A stretch of 64,000 nucleotides of DNA from Malania oleifera (taxonomy: Eukaryota; Streptophyta; Magnoliopsida; Santalales; Ximeniaceae), in NCBI RefSeq assembly GCF_029873635.1, contig NC_080418.1, positions 17,339,522 to 17,403,521 on the forward strand, written 5' to 3'. The notes beneath the pieces are model-generated. The model was not told the DNA's origin and did no database searches. It was given only the letters and a program-made list of their open reading frames with translations. Below are positions 46,623 through 59,700 of the stretch, one piece after another. The number at the start of each line of letters is the position of its first letter. The stretch's first letter is position 1. The position numbers and the translations under genes are program-made.

Positions 46623-49107
46623 TGTAACACCCCAATCCCGAGGGGCCTCGGATATTAACTTTTTACCATTAATTTATAGCGGAAGCAAATAAACTCAATT
46701 ATTATTAAACCAGAGCACTAAATATCTATATTACAATCATTTATTTCAAAAGAAGAAAAATTACATAAGCATAAATATCTGACATCACACTAATATTTCT
46801 AAACAATCTTTATTTTTCTATCTCCACCAGCATGCTTGCTAAGCCTGATTTCCAACATCCTCTTAAGAGTTATCTAAAATAAAAATATAATTGGAGTGAG
46901 ATGACGCTCAGTAAGTAAATAAGATTATTATTAGTGTGTGGCAAAAATGAGCTTTTTAAAAATTTCGTAAAATAATATTTAACATTATAACTTCAAAACT
47001 GTCTCTAGAATAAATATAAATTTAAAAATTTCTACAAAAAACTTTTACCATCAACTATAACAGTAAAATTTTATAATCATATACTATAACTATTAAATTA
47101 AACTTTTAACTTTAAAACTGTATAAATATTTAATGATAAATATACATATACTTTTCCTTATACGTTTTCTTTAGATCGTCATTTAAGCACTAAAATGATC
47201 ATTTTCATGTAAACTTATACTTTTCCTTCAAATCATCAGTAACTTTGTACACGTAATTAAATATGTATAAACATATATTGTAAAAACTACCCTTAGGCCT
47301 GTTTGCCGTAAGTCATGTTTACCCCCATGACTGGGTTGTGCGGTCCGAAGACTGGACTTATCTGGCTGGCCGACCTAACTAAATCAACATACGTAAACTT
47401 TAAGTGAGATTTTCCTTATTAAGTCCTGGTCCGGAACCAGGTGTGCACTCAGGAGAAATTCACTAACATAAATAACCACTCTGTAAACAGTATGGGTGCA
47501 CTCTGATCCGTATAAACTTTAAACTGCGGCACCGAACATCTGTAACTTTGAACTTTCGTTGCCATAAGGGGTTTTAAAATCATCTTATTATAATTTATAC
47601 AATTTAAAATAATATCATGAAAATTTCATCTTTACTCATATTTTCATAAAAAATGTAACGTAAAAATAAACTCATGCCACACAATTTTTGTGTAAAATAT
47701 ATATATAATTTTATTTTTGAATAGAAATAAATGCTGAAAATTTACCCAAGAAGATTAGAACATTTCTTAACCCAAAAATAGATGCAAGTATATTAAAGAT
47801 AGAACTGGTATAATTAAATACGCGTAAAAATAAACTCATGAAAATTTTGTGGAACTAATTAACATAATTGAAATTTACTTATAAAATAAACTCGGGTATG
47901 AATTTTAAATAAAAAAAAACTAATATAATCAAAATTTACTTACCTTCTTCTTTTACCGCGTGCTACAAACACAATAACTATCTTTAAGAAATGAGATCGG
48001 AAAGAGTGGGTGATTGAGAACTTACTCAAAAATTCTCTCTCCACCATAATTTCTTTCACTCACTAATTCTTCTCTTCCTTGAAAAATTGTTGTGAAAAAT
48101 GAAGGTTGAGAGCTCCCTATTTATAGGAAAATTTTGGAGAAAAAATGAAATTTATAAAAGTGTAAGGAGATGGGTGAAATTATAATTTTTTTAAAATTAA
48201 AGAATAGGCAAGGGATGGGTAAGGTATGGGTTGAGTATGGGATGGGGATGGAGGTCATGTAGGAGTGCTTGCCACCATTCCCATTAAATAAATTTTAATT
48301 AATTACTTACCTAATTAATCAATTAGTTAATTAATTATTTTATTATTTCATTATTTTTCTTAATCATGATTATTATCATTATTATTATCATTGTTATTAC
48401 TTTTAAATTATTTTTAGCATTTCTTTATTTTATTTTTTGAATAAGAATTAAATTTGAATTTTAAAAACTCATGTGGGCCCCACATGGTCTTGTGAGACCC
48501 ACATAACTTCGAGACCCAATTGGATCCTACATAACTCGAATAACTCTCATATGATTTTATGCATCCTACATAGCTTTGAGACTCGTGTAAACCTCCATAC
48601 GGTTTCGAGACTCATGTGGGCCCCACACAGTCTTGTGGGCTCTGCATAGGATACCTATATTATTATTATTTTATCATATATTTCTACAAATTATATCAGT
48701 TAAAACATTTTTTTATGTACTTATTTACGTATATAAATAGTGTCTTGTGGCTCCAGGACTCATGTGGACCCCACATAGTTTTGTGGGCCCCACATATGAT
48801 ACCTATATTATTATCATCTTATTATGTCTGTCAAAACACTATTTTATGTATATATACTTATTTACGTGTACAAACAGTGTCTATCCTGTTTATCCTATGA
48901 AATTCCATTTTGATCAGGCCAACCTCCAAGGAGCGACTGAGCCGCAATGGTCTCTGAGCACTCGCTTAGACAAGGTCTTTCTTAGACATCAAATATGGAA
49001 TCAAAGATCCTAATAAAACACTTCTGTATTGATATTAACTTAATGACCATTTTTATCATTTTATTATTATTGTGCTTTAATCGTATATATATTTTTGGGT
49101 CATCACA
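46623..49107 (-). mobile_element. Minus-strand solo gypsy LTR (2.49 kb) with perfect TSD
   Basis: On the minus strand it starts TGTGATGACCCAAAAATA and ends GGGATTGGGGTGTTACA. GATAT flanks both sides (46618-46622 and 49108-49112). Closely related to the plus-strand LTR at 30943-39593. The middle block (47290-47560) and the TATA box correspond. No PBS or coding region follows, so it is solo. It lies inside the Tat-like LTR and is younger than it. Confidence 0.93.
48118..48127 (-). promoter_or_regulatory. TATA box of the minus-strand solo LTR
   Basis: CTATAAATAG on the minus strand, conserved with the sister LTR at 37923. Confidence 0.6.
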
Positions 49108-49712
49108 GATATGACTGTTCGGGATTATCGCTCAGTTTTGCCAGCACAAGATACAAACTTATACAACAGCACTTCCAGGTATTCCATTGTTTGAGTCTTC
49201 AGGAGTCCAAAACACCAACCTCCTTATCTATGCCTATTACAGCCCTGCCTCCAGAACAGCTTACGAGGTTGGCATCATCACTTCTGGACAGCAGAGGCAG
49301 TTTGGTAGCGGTTCTAATTTACACATTGGTGATGTTAAGCACACAAGCTCATTGAGTTAGTCAGATAAACCATTTACAGCATTACAAAGATACGTTTTAC
49401 ACAATGAACTACAGTTTTATCAGCTCTCTACATCTCAGTTTTTTCATGCACAACACTCACCCACAGAACACTCACTATTTCACACACTAACTTACGCACA
49501 CACCTGCTCATCGCTCCTCTCTTGCTACCCGTCTCTGTCCTCCCTTGCTCATAACCGCGCACACCAGTGGCATAGAATAGCCACAACCTCTAAGCCACGA
49601 CCACCTAACTTTTTCATACACCAATTCATCAGCCGCAGCACTCACGGCTGATCTCTTACAGCGTCCAACAAGACACGCAATCGCGTCAGGTCCTCACGGC
49701 CTGCACACACTC

Positions 49713-50560
49713 TTGCACACGGCCTCGCGGCAACTCTGTGCACCACCTCTGGCAGTCCTACCTTCCTCTCTATCACGGCCTCACCTTAGTCGTTGCTCGA
49801 CTTGCAGACTCGTCGCTCGCAGCACTCATCACTCGCTCAGCATCAGCTGTCACTCTCTGTCTGGCGTCTCGGCTCATCGGGCTCACTCTCTGTCCTGTGT
49901 CAACCTCCCACTGTATCTCTCTCTTACTATGTCACTCTCTTGCTGCATATATATCAACACAACACACACCTGCCCGCGCACTGACACATTAACCCACACG
50001 CACACACTATTACACACAGTGAAGCACTCTGCACACACACAGTTTCACAATGCCACACACACTAAAACACCTACTATTACACACAGTGAAGCACTACGCA
50101 CACAGACTAAAATACACACACACTGCCAAACACACATGAAAACACACTGTTCCTCGCACGCACACTGCTACACACACAGTCTCACACACCGACCCACACA
50201 CCACCAATTCACATACAACTCACGCGCACGTACAACACATGCCAACCTACCCACCCATACACATGCACACGTACGTGCACAAAGCACATGCATGCACTCA
50301 ACGCCTTCATTCACATACACCCACATCCCCATGCATGAGCATATACATGCATGCAATTTCACACGGGTGCACCCACTCATATACCCATCCGTGCATGCAT
50401 ACAGTCACACATACACACACATTCACACTTATATACATGCATGCATGCATGCACTCACACTCAAATGTACACATTCACATGCTTATGCATGCCATTTCAC
50501 ACATACACACACATGCATGCACACTCATCCCCATCCATGCATACGTGCCACATAGGCGTT
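49713..50560. repeat. CA-rich low-complexity block in the Tat-like LTR
   Basis: Long runs of CACACA, CATGCATG and ACACAC variants over about 600 bases (49950-50560). It keeps a 280-codon plus-strand frame open, rich in His and Thr (for example THTLLHTVKHSAHTQFHNAT). The composition follows directly from the CA repeat, so I read it as a repeat and not a gene. Confidence 0.85.
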
Positions 50561-52310
50561 GTAGGTTGACATGGCCTTGACCGGGTCTAAAACGGGTCAA
50601 CCCTCATTGGATTGGTTCTTTTCCCCAGTTGGGTCTTCTAAACCGGTATGAAACTGGTTCGGTCTTCCATTTTATTTCTCATCTTCTTTTTAATTTTTGT
50701 GGATTTTGCTTTAATTTCTTTTTTTATTTAATTACTTCATAAGAATGTTGAAAAATCCTAAAAAATCATTGGTCTCGACCAAGACCTTAAATTGGTTTAT
50801 CCTTAGACCGGTTAACGTTTGAAGGGTTTGTCATCCCCTGAACCAATTCACCCTGATTTTCTCTATTTCACATGATTGTTTTTTAGATATTCAGAAAATT
50901 CACAAAAATCGCAAAATTCCTAAAAATTCCCAAAAATATTTTCATGCTTTAATTTCCATTGATTTTATTTGTGCTATTTTGGAGTTCAGGAAAAATCACA
51001 AAAAATATTTTCACACTTAGGAAAAATCACAAAAGTATTTTTTAGGCACAGAAAATCATTTTCATCTCGAACAAACTGCAAAAACCTCATGGAATAGTAA
51101 TTTCCTACTTTAAAAAACCTAAAAATTTTAAAAACCCCCAGGAGCGTATTTTGTATCCTATTTTCTTGATTTTCCTTCTCGATGATTGTAACTAAGGGCA
51201 TAGACTTTTGGGGGTATTGGATTGCCCCGATTATGAAGGAATACCTATATAATATTTTCATTCTTTTGATTTTTGAAAGGGAGTAGTTTTTGACAGGCTT
51301 ATTAGATTTATTTTGGGGATAATTTTGGATTAATTTGGTACCGTTCGTAAGAACAAGCGCGTGGGGGATGCTAATACCTTCCCCTCACGTAACTGTACTC
51401 CCAAGCCCGACTCTGGTAACGCGGGCCGATTCTACCCCTAACGGGGTAGCAATCAAGTGTTCTAACCGTACTCCAAAAGGTTAGTGTGACTCCATCACAC
51501 ATCGTTTTCCACGAAAATTACATTTCAAATCACCACGACCATTTTTCCCAATGTCGCAGTCATACCCACATTTTTGCCGAGAGAGCGGTTCTCTCTAGGT
51601 AGGGTTCAGGACGTCGCGACATCATGAGATGGATAAAACAATAACGTCATGTATTAACCCCCACATGATCCGAGTTGTGTGGCTCGAAGGCTAGACCTAA
51701 CCATGGTTGGCCTAATCAGCTAAGTCAACTGTATATTTATCTGTAATTATGAGTACGATTGGCCTCTAGCCAGCTGTCCGGACTCCAAGGGATAATCTCT
51801 ACACTTCTATGGCACAATTGACTATGCCACCAACACTCTATCTAAGAAGTGTGGCTGCACTGGCAACTATTGGGCTACGGTACTGTGCCTAACTATGGTC
51901 TATTAGGGTTCTAAAACCATATAATGTAATTTCCAAAACAATATAATCACATGATTTCATTTCACAAATCAGTATAATATGTTATACTATAAATCTATAT
52001 AAAACCACTAAAATACTGTAATTCTGTATAAAATACTATAATACTGTAGTTCTATATAAGACGCTATCATTCTGTAATCTGTATCAAATGTTGTACTGTA
52101 GTTCTATATAGAATGTTGTAGTCCTTTACAGGATGCTATAATACTGTATGAAATCTGTATTGTAGTCCTTAATAGGACGCTGTAATACTGTATGAAATTT
52201 GTATTGTAGTCCTTAATAGGACTCTGTAATACTGTATGAAATTTGTATTGTAGTCATTAATAGGATGTTGTAATACTGTATGAAAAATGTACCATATAAA
52301 ATCATATCTC

Positions 52311-52349
<39 letters not shown>

Positions 52350-52960
52350 CTCTATAAAAACTAACGAATTTGTTTATACATACATTCAAACTCATGCCAC
52401 ACAGATTGAGTGATACTTTATAATTTACTTTTCTATTGAAAATAATAATATAACCATCTCTAGGATTTTACTCATCCCATTAACCCAACTTTCTCAAAAC
52501 TTATATGTTTGTATATCATTTCCAAAGTTCCCATTTTCACAAATTAGTATACTCAGAAAAACATCTATATTACTTAGAAATCTCATACTTTAATTTATTC
52601 AATAAAATTTTTGTAAACACCTGACATAACCTATCCCCCTTACTTGTTTCCTAGAGCTATGCCTACAAGGATCCCAAAACTATGTTTGCGGTGCTCGCAT
52701 AAACCATGTATCCATATACCCTAACTTAATCAGTTGAACCCCGGAATATTTATCATTTAGCATTCCTTAGGCCCATATATTCCAATCACTAATTAAACTA
52801 GAAAAACAACTTCCTTACCCCCAGTTTTGGAGTGGTGCCAAGACATCCTCAACCAGCTAATCCGCCCTAATTAAATTGTAGATGATAAATGTCGCCAGGT
52901 TACCAAAATAACGTTCCTCCTTCAATTCGGGTTTGAAACCCAACCAAAATCGAAGAGAGA

Positions 52961-52992
<32 letters not shown>

Positions 52993-53443
52993 GATTGGAT
53001 AGTGACAACCCTAGCGAAGAGGGGGCGAGAGTTTTAAGTTTTACAACAAAGAATGAGCAGCTTGAATGCCTTATAGGCCACATACCCAAAGCAAAACCGT
53101 CGAAGATTTCTTGTAACCTTCGATAGTTTGGTCTTTAATCAAACCTATTTTCCAATTTTACCCTTACCTAGCCGTTGGTAATTCAAAAACACGTCGACGG
53201 TTTGGAACTTAAAATGCTCTCGGTTGTGTGGTAACCGTCGATGATGTTCTGAGAGTGGCTCAAAACACCATCGACGGTTGGACCCATGCGCCCAAACGAC
53301 GGCGCGGGCACGACTCGGTTCTTCCCTTCTTATTATGTAATTAATTACTTTTTCTGCGTCAACAATCTATTCTCCTTATAAAAAATTGTCGTCCTCTTAA
53401 ATGTGCTAATCGACACTTATAACCATCAACTGAAAAAACAAAC

Positions 53444-53676
53444 TGTAATACGCCATTTATAGAAAATGATATATTTGGAGTGGTAAAAATAAATAAAAAA
53501 TAAATAATAAATAATTAATAATTTAATTGGAATAATATATGTAAATAAGCATATAAATTATATATATAGATATAATATATATATAATATGTAATCAATCC
53601 TTCCTGATCTCTAGGAAGGATTGAATGCAATTTCAATCCAATGCCCCCCCAAAAGCTCTCGCCTCTCTCTATACTC

Positions 53677-53712
<36 letters not shown>

Positions 53713-55450
53713 CCTCTCTCCTAAACTCACTTCTCTCTCCTTGATTTGTCCGACAAAACGTTTGCACCGATGGAGCATGAAAAATCGAAAATATCCTTAA
53801 GTTCAAATTCAACCACCAACATTTTAATCTGAGTGGATTCGTCCTTTGGGATTGTCGTCGAGGAACCACTCCTGGGATAAGGTAAGGAGAGTAGGTTATG
53901 TCAACACCTTTAACACATTTTAAAATTTTCCCGATGACAAATTGAATATGCCATGCATTTAATTATATTATGTGATTTAAATATATGGTCGGGATTGTGT
54001 CGATATATTTTGGAATTAGATTTAAACTGCGGGGATTTGATCATATTGGTGGTTTTTAATATGTTAGAAATTAAATTTAAGCATAGGAAGTGAATCAATA
54101 CCGCGTTTTTTTTTAGAATTTAACCGGTTAATGGAGCTTGTTGAGTCTAGGAATATTTAAGATAATTATTTAATTCTGGGGTTGAGCTGATTCATAAACT
54201 GGGAAAATATGATTTTAGGGTTTTTGAGATTCCGAACGCGTGGGCGTTGGTTTGAGAGATCTTAGCAGGACACCCTCTCAAATAACGTAGGTAAGGGGAA
54301 TAATAAATAACATATAGTTTTTGGAAATTAACTGGTTGATTTAAAGTATGTGAAAATGAGAATAACTTTATATGGGTTTTGGAAAACTATGATATGAATA
54401 TTTTCCCTGTGATTATTATATTATGATTATCAGACAAAAATTTATGGCACAAGGGAATTTAAAATAAAGTTTGTATTGAGAATGTGATTGATATCGAAAT
54501 ATCTAATTGCACTGAGATAAGATCTAATATGAGATATACTAATGGTTTTATACAGATATGAAGATATGAGACAAACCCATCTATGTGTTTATAGATATAT
54601 GCATGAAATTAAAATACAGATCACGTTTTATTGAAAAATGATAAAAATGTGATACAGCAGATATGCGGTTTTATTATGAAAAATGATGAAATGTGATATA
54701 CATATTTGTTTTACTAGAAATGATGTGAAATGAGATATACAAACATGTTTTATTTGCAGAAATGATGAAATGTGACATACATATATGTTTTTATATGAAA
54801 TGACGATCTGTGATATATATACAGACATGTTTGATACTGTATATGATAGAATTACACAGAACATGATAATTCAATATGAGTATAAAAAAATGTGGAAATA
54901 GAAACCCTCATGAACTCAGTGATATACATTTCGAGAGAACACGGCTGCCGTTGCTGAGCATATGTGTTAGTACAACCACATGTCTTAGATAGAGTGTGAC
55001 CCGTTGACAGTCGATTGGGCCTGCGTGAAGAGTAGAGTAGAGGTACCCCATTGGGTCAGGACTAGGAATGGGTAGGCCAATCGTCGTACTACATCGATAT
55101 GTCGAACACCAATTTTGATCTAACCTGGTAGGCAACCATGATTACCGGTCCCGCCTCCTCGGGCCCACACAACCCGGTCATGGTGGGGTTGAATACTCAT
55201 GATGTGATATGCATGTCCTCAGGATGGTTTCTCATTAGTGCCGATTAAAAAGTATGTTACAAACCTATGATGAATAGCCAGGAGTTACCGACACATAGTG
55301 TTACTGGTAGAGATCACTCAGGGCTGAACCTGATATGAGAAATGAAATGAAATGAACCCTGAACAGTCATGAGTTACAGATGCATCGTGTTATATACTGG
55401 TGGATACTCATGGGCCAGAACTTGAATATGAAAAATGAAAGCTTATGAAA

Positions 55451-55501
<51 letters not shown>

Positions 55502-55920
55502 ATTATGGGTACATATCGGTATGTTTTTCTCAATTGATATAATTATTTAAATGAATGTGTTATGATACACCAAAACTTATGTTGCCACACACTATAAATA
55601 ATTTATTACGTCTTACTGCTATAAATTTAATATTTTAGGGAATACTAGGAATCAAGTCTAGAAAGCTCCAGGGTAGGTCTGGTTGGTTGTGTGTAAAGGG
55701 TAAGTATTGGTGAGATCTATCATATGAGTAGTGTATAGGTATTTTGGGGACTTAGTATGTTGTGTATTGTATTAAAGTCTAGATTGGAGAGATACAGTTA
55801 CTGATTGTGTTCAATGATGGCTCGCACTCTAGTATGTTTGGGATTAATATTAGTTTTCCTCGACTTGGTATTTTATAAGTGTGGACAGATTACCCAGCCC
55901 CACTTCGGGTTTCCGCTTGA
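53444..55920 (+). mobile_element. Gypsy LTR with adjoining PBS-like site, body missing
   Basis: Starts TGTAATACGCC and follows the plan of the first gypsy element's LTR: TA repeats, a CT leader near 53684-53710, 'gcggggatttgatcatattgg' near 54030 (as at 6031), and a middle block near 54960-55200. It ends about 55920. TGGTATAAGAGCG (55925-55937) follows, a mutated PBS. After that comes an A-rich tract instead of gag, so the rest of this element is lost or replaced. No matching TSD was identified. Confidence 0.75.
55454..55494. repeat. (GT)n microsatellite
   Basis: About 20 TG units followed by TATATA inside the LTR. Confidence 0.95.
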
Positions 55921-55977
55921 TCTATGGTATAAGAGCGATATTTGATAGATGATTGATTATTATTGTTTATTAATGTA

Positions 55978-56126
55978 GAAAAACAAAAAAAAAAAAAAAA
56001 AAAAAAAAAACCAAAAAAATAAAACAAAAACACAAAAAAAAAAACCAAAAAAAAAAAAACAAAAAACCCGAACTCAGAATAGCCCTCGCAAAAAGCAAAC
56101 AAAATCCGAACACAAAAACACCCAAC

Positions 56127-56158
<32 letters not shown>

Positions 56159-56258
56159 AAAAAAAAAAATAAAAAAAAAAAAAACAAATCCAAAAACAAA
56201 AAAAAAAAACACCCCAACAAAAAAAAATAAAATAAAAAAAAAAAAAAAACAAAAACAA
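55978..56258. repeat. A-rich low-complexity tract
   Basis: Mostly A runs broken by single C or T, with one short island of mixed sequence at 56067-56124. Either a decayed microsatellite or a poorly resolved assembly segment. It reads as poly-Phe on the minus strand and is not a gene. Confidence 0.8.
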
Positions 56259-56260
56259 AT

Positions 56261-56710
56261 TGTTAGAAAAAATCAGGGGTGCCAGGAAAACCCCAAATCT
56301 TTATTAATATTCTCACTTATGGAAGAGGAATACATGTGATACATACTGTTCTAGGAGATACAACAACCAAAACACAAAACTCTCTCAAAACCACGAAAAC
56401 ACAAAACTGTTACATGAAAATCTCTTAAACACCTACATACTAATGACAACAAAACCTACTTACCACAACAATCCTTCTTGGAACATTTTCTTTCTTTGGG
56501 CCCCACTAAATGATGTGGGTAATTCTGACGCTTCTCCTATAGCTCCACGAGACTTCTCAAACAGCATGGTTTCTCCAGAGTATTTTACCACTGCGGATTC
56601 TGGTGTGTAGCTCTGTCTTATGATTACGATTCTCTAAACGAGCCACATTCTTCATATGATAAAGTATCTCGAGCTCCAGTGGCCTCATAACTTAGGATTA
56701 TTGTGATGGA
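56261..56710 (-). repeat. Probable fragment of a minus-strand copia LTR
   Basis: On the minus strand it ends TTTTTTCTAACA at 56261. Just before that is AGAATATTAATAAAGATTTG with a poly-A signal-like AATAAA, followed by GGGGTTTTCCTGGCACCCC, the layout of a copia LTR 3' end. The other end was not located. It separates the A-rich tract from the gypsy integrase relic. Confidence 0.4.
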
Positions 56711-56719
56711 TTGAAATGT

Positions 56720-59700
56720 ATTTACTTCAACCATAGATTACAGAAATAAGTTCATGGATTATGGGTATGTGGGAAGGGTAACATAACCTATAGAGCCACG
56801 GATTGATTGTTCGAGTATCGCAAAGCCACAATGTACCTAGGGCTATGCTTACCCTCTTCCAAATCTCATTACTCCTTTCATCAGTGCAATTCTCAAAAAA
56901 CATTGCTTCATACACCAAATTTCAACGCTCGTAGTCTGGGTGTGCATAACGTTTCTGTGACTGAGCTATTTTAATTCTTCTGCATAAGCTTGTTTTCTCA
57001 GAGTCCATGTACAAATCTATGACCCTAAAATCTGTCTTTCCCCACGTTTCCTAGATAGGGAGTTCCGGCACCCTCCGACCATATAGCGCTTATACCGGTG
57101 CTTTCAATACTACTTTGATAGCCATGTTAAGCCAATCCACTACTGGTAGATACTAAATTCAGCTACCTCCAAAATCTAAACACACAAGCTGTAGCACTCT
57201 TCCAATATCTGTATGTCCTCTTTGTTAACAACGGTCTGCAGGATAAAAAGCCATGCTAAACGCCCACGGGAAGCCTTAAGCGCTCTGTAAGATTCTGAAC
57301 GTGAGACATGAATCGGGGGTCCGGTCAGGATGATGGACACGGCACGTATGCAGCTATGACATCCATGTCTATACAGCTTGCAATATATCATGAAGTAGTT
57401 AACTTTGATGGGAAGAACACGAGCCAGTCTTGTCAATTGATCCACAATGACCATATGACATTTTGGCGCATGCTGTGTGCTAGTGGCCATCTAGGACAAA
57501 GTCCATGGAGATATCTCTCACTTCCATTCTGGAATATGACATGGTAGCAATGATCCGTGCTGGCCTCTGGGGGCTAAGCCTTTATCTATGATAGGTAAAC
57601 AATGTTCTTACATATCATGCTATTTCTTTTTTTATATTGCATTCCACCAGGAGGATTCCCACAAAATCTCTGTACATTTTCGTACTCTGGATGTACCGTA
57701 TATAGAGAACGGTGCGCCCTCTTTAAAAAGGTCTTTATTTTCAACGTAATGAGGTACACACAGTCTGATAATGAAGTTCAAAGCACATCATCTAAATATA
57801 TGTAAAATTGGGCTCCTATCCCATTGCAACTTTATCCTGGATCTGTACGAACTCAATCTTGCATCTGTGCAACCTTAAACAACTCTAGTAGGGAGCTTAA
57901 AGTACAAGATTAGCAATAAATGCCTAGTGATCTCCGCTATTCAATTCCACACCAAGTCTTTCCTAGTCCATTTCTAACCTAATGTGCGCAACTATTGCCT
58001 TGCACTGAGGCAATTCCATCATTCCAGTTCAGGCAATCAACACGGTTAGCCTTTTGTGGGTGGTAACTGATGGTTGCAGGTGTAATCCTTTATCCAATTC
58101 CAGCCATTCCCTCTGCCTCATATTTAACTCTTTGGGTGAAGAAATATTTTTAAACCTTTTATGATCCGTAATATTTACACCTCCCACCCATATAATAATG
58201 TCTCCAGATTCAGTGCATAACCACCGTATGCCCAACTCCAAATCAGTGTCGAGAAGTTTTTTCATATTCTTTAAGTGCCTGAGAAGGTATGCAATCACCT
58301 TCCCGTGTGGCATCAAAACACCTCGAGAGTCCCTTCTGAGACACATCAGTATATCACAATCACGATCTCCTGATGGAATAGACAAATCGATGCAGTGACT
58401 GACGTGCTGCTTCAAGTCTCGAAACTTGCTCAAATCATTGGTCCATCAAACTTTCACACATTTTTCTCATTAATCGTGTCAAAGGACTTGATAGTCTGGA
58501 AAACCCTCCCCAACAAACAAACCCAACGAACCTCCTGATCTCCTAAAATTCCTTGGTGCGCCCAATTCACTACTACTTCTATCTTGCTTGGATTTAATCG
58601 AAAATACTGTCCCTGGGAGGATAATGTCAATGGAAGTAATCCTTTAGCCAAAATTCACATTCTTGAATTTGTGTACAACGTTTTTTCAATACTGTTAGTA
58701 CCATCCTCACATGATTTTCTGCTCCTTAGAATTCTTCGATAGACCAAAAATATCATCAATGAAACCACTAAAACTAGTTAGGATACCTGATGGAAGTATC
58801 CTATGTCATCAGATCCATCATGTGGTAGGAGCATTGATCAGTTCCAAAAGGCATAACCAGGAAGCATAATGGCCATAACTGAGTTTGGAACGCTTTTGTA
58901 TTTGGACATATTTGTTTTGACCTTTATTGATGTACTCGGAACGAAGCTCAATCTTTGAGTAAACAAGAGTGTTTCTGGAGTGATCAAAACAAAAATCAAT
59001 ATGGGGAAGAGGATACTTATCTTAAATGTCATTGTTAGTTATTTCTCTGTAGTCGATACACATCTCTATCCCCTCTTTTCTTCAAAAAGAAACTAACCAC
59101 TCCCCAAAGGCGATACCACTAGGTCTGATCTCTCTTATCTAGTAATTCCTGAAATGGTTCGATTAGTGATTCAACTTCTGTTGGAGTCAGTCTCTAAGGA
59201 TTTTAGATATCAGGTTCCATTCGGTAGTAGGTCGAATGGCAAATTCGATTCATGGGCGGGAGGCAATCCGTAAATCTGTGGAGACATTTGAGAACTCCCT
59301 ACTACTGAAATATATACAAGTTTTAAGTCTCCCTTGGTCAGATTTCATTTACACAAGCTAAATCCCTGGCACCCGAAATTTAGCTAGTACCTCCTCAGTG
59401 GAATAGTGCCCGCAAATCTATGGTGGAGGAGCCGCACACACGACCCTCAAATTTGTACTCCTGCTCCACAGAAGTCTGAATACATTCTTTCTTATAATAG
59501 GTGATGAGGCATAGTAGTGGCGGCTAATCAATTCATGCCCAGAATTATGTCAAACCAATGCATGTCAAATACTACAGCTTGGCTGGTAGCTTTTCCTCTG
59601 GAATATCAAAGAGACAGTCTTTGAGTACCTTCTACATCACTACTAATCCCGTCGGTGTGCTACTGATAGTTGGTGTGTCTAACAACTTGTGTTCCATCCA

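Larger units (their letters stand above)
44971..51621 (+). mobile_element. Tat/Ogre-like solo LTR, about 4.16 kb, with perfect TSD
   Basis: Starts TGAAGACACCCTAATTTTTA and ends GGACGTCGCGACA; flanks are TCATG on both sides (44966-44970 and 51622-51626). The last 300 bases (TAACTGTACTCCCAAGCC, CGGGGTAGCAATCAAGTG, CACATCGTTTTCCACG, GAGAGAGCGGTTCTCTC) have the GC-richer style of plant Tat/Ogre-type gypsy LTR ends (lineage from memory). No interior is present. A separate LTR (46623-49107) is inserted in it; without that, its length is about 4.16 kb. CT- and CA-rich stretches fill much of it. Confidence 0.88.
44354..53369 (-). repeat. 3' LTR of the minus-strand gypsy element, split
   Basis: On the minus strand it starts TGTTGACGCAGAAAAAG near 53369, after ATAAGGAGAATAGAT, and ends TTTTCAGGTCGTCACA at 44354. 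The piece 51627-51930 (on the plus strand 'cacatgatccgagttgtgtgg') is the LTR middle block. About 2.36 kb remains without the 44971-51621 insertion. A TA microsatellite lies at about 52315-52347. Confidence 0.8.

Noticed and set aside
49713-50555. 280-codon plus-strand frame rich in His and Thr
   Set aside because: Its composition is a direct reading of CA, CATG and CACA repeats inside a solo LTR. No domain, no splice context, and overlapping frames are equally open.
55890-56258. Minus-strand frame of almost pure Phe
   Set aside because: It is the complement of the A-rich tract.
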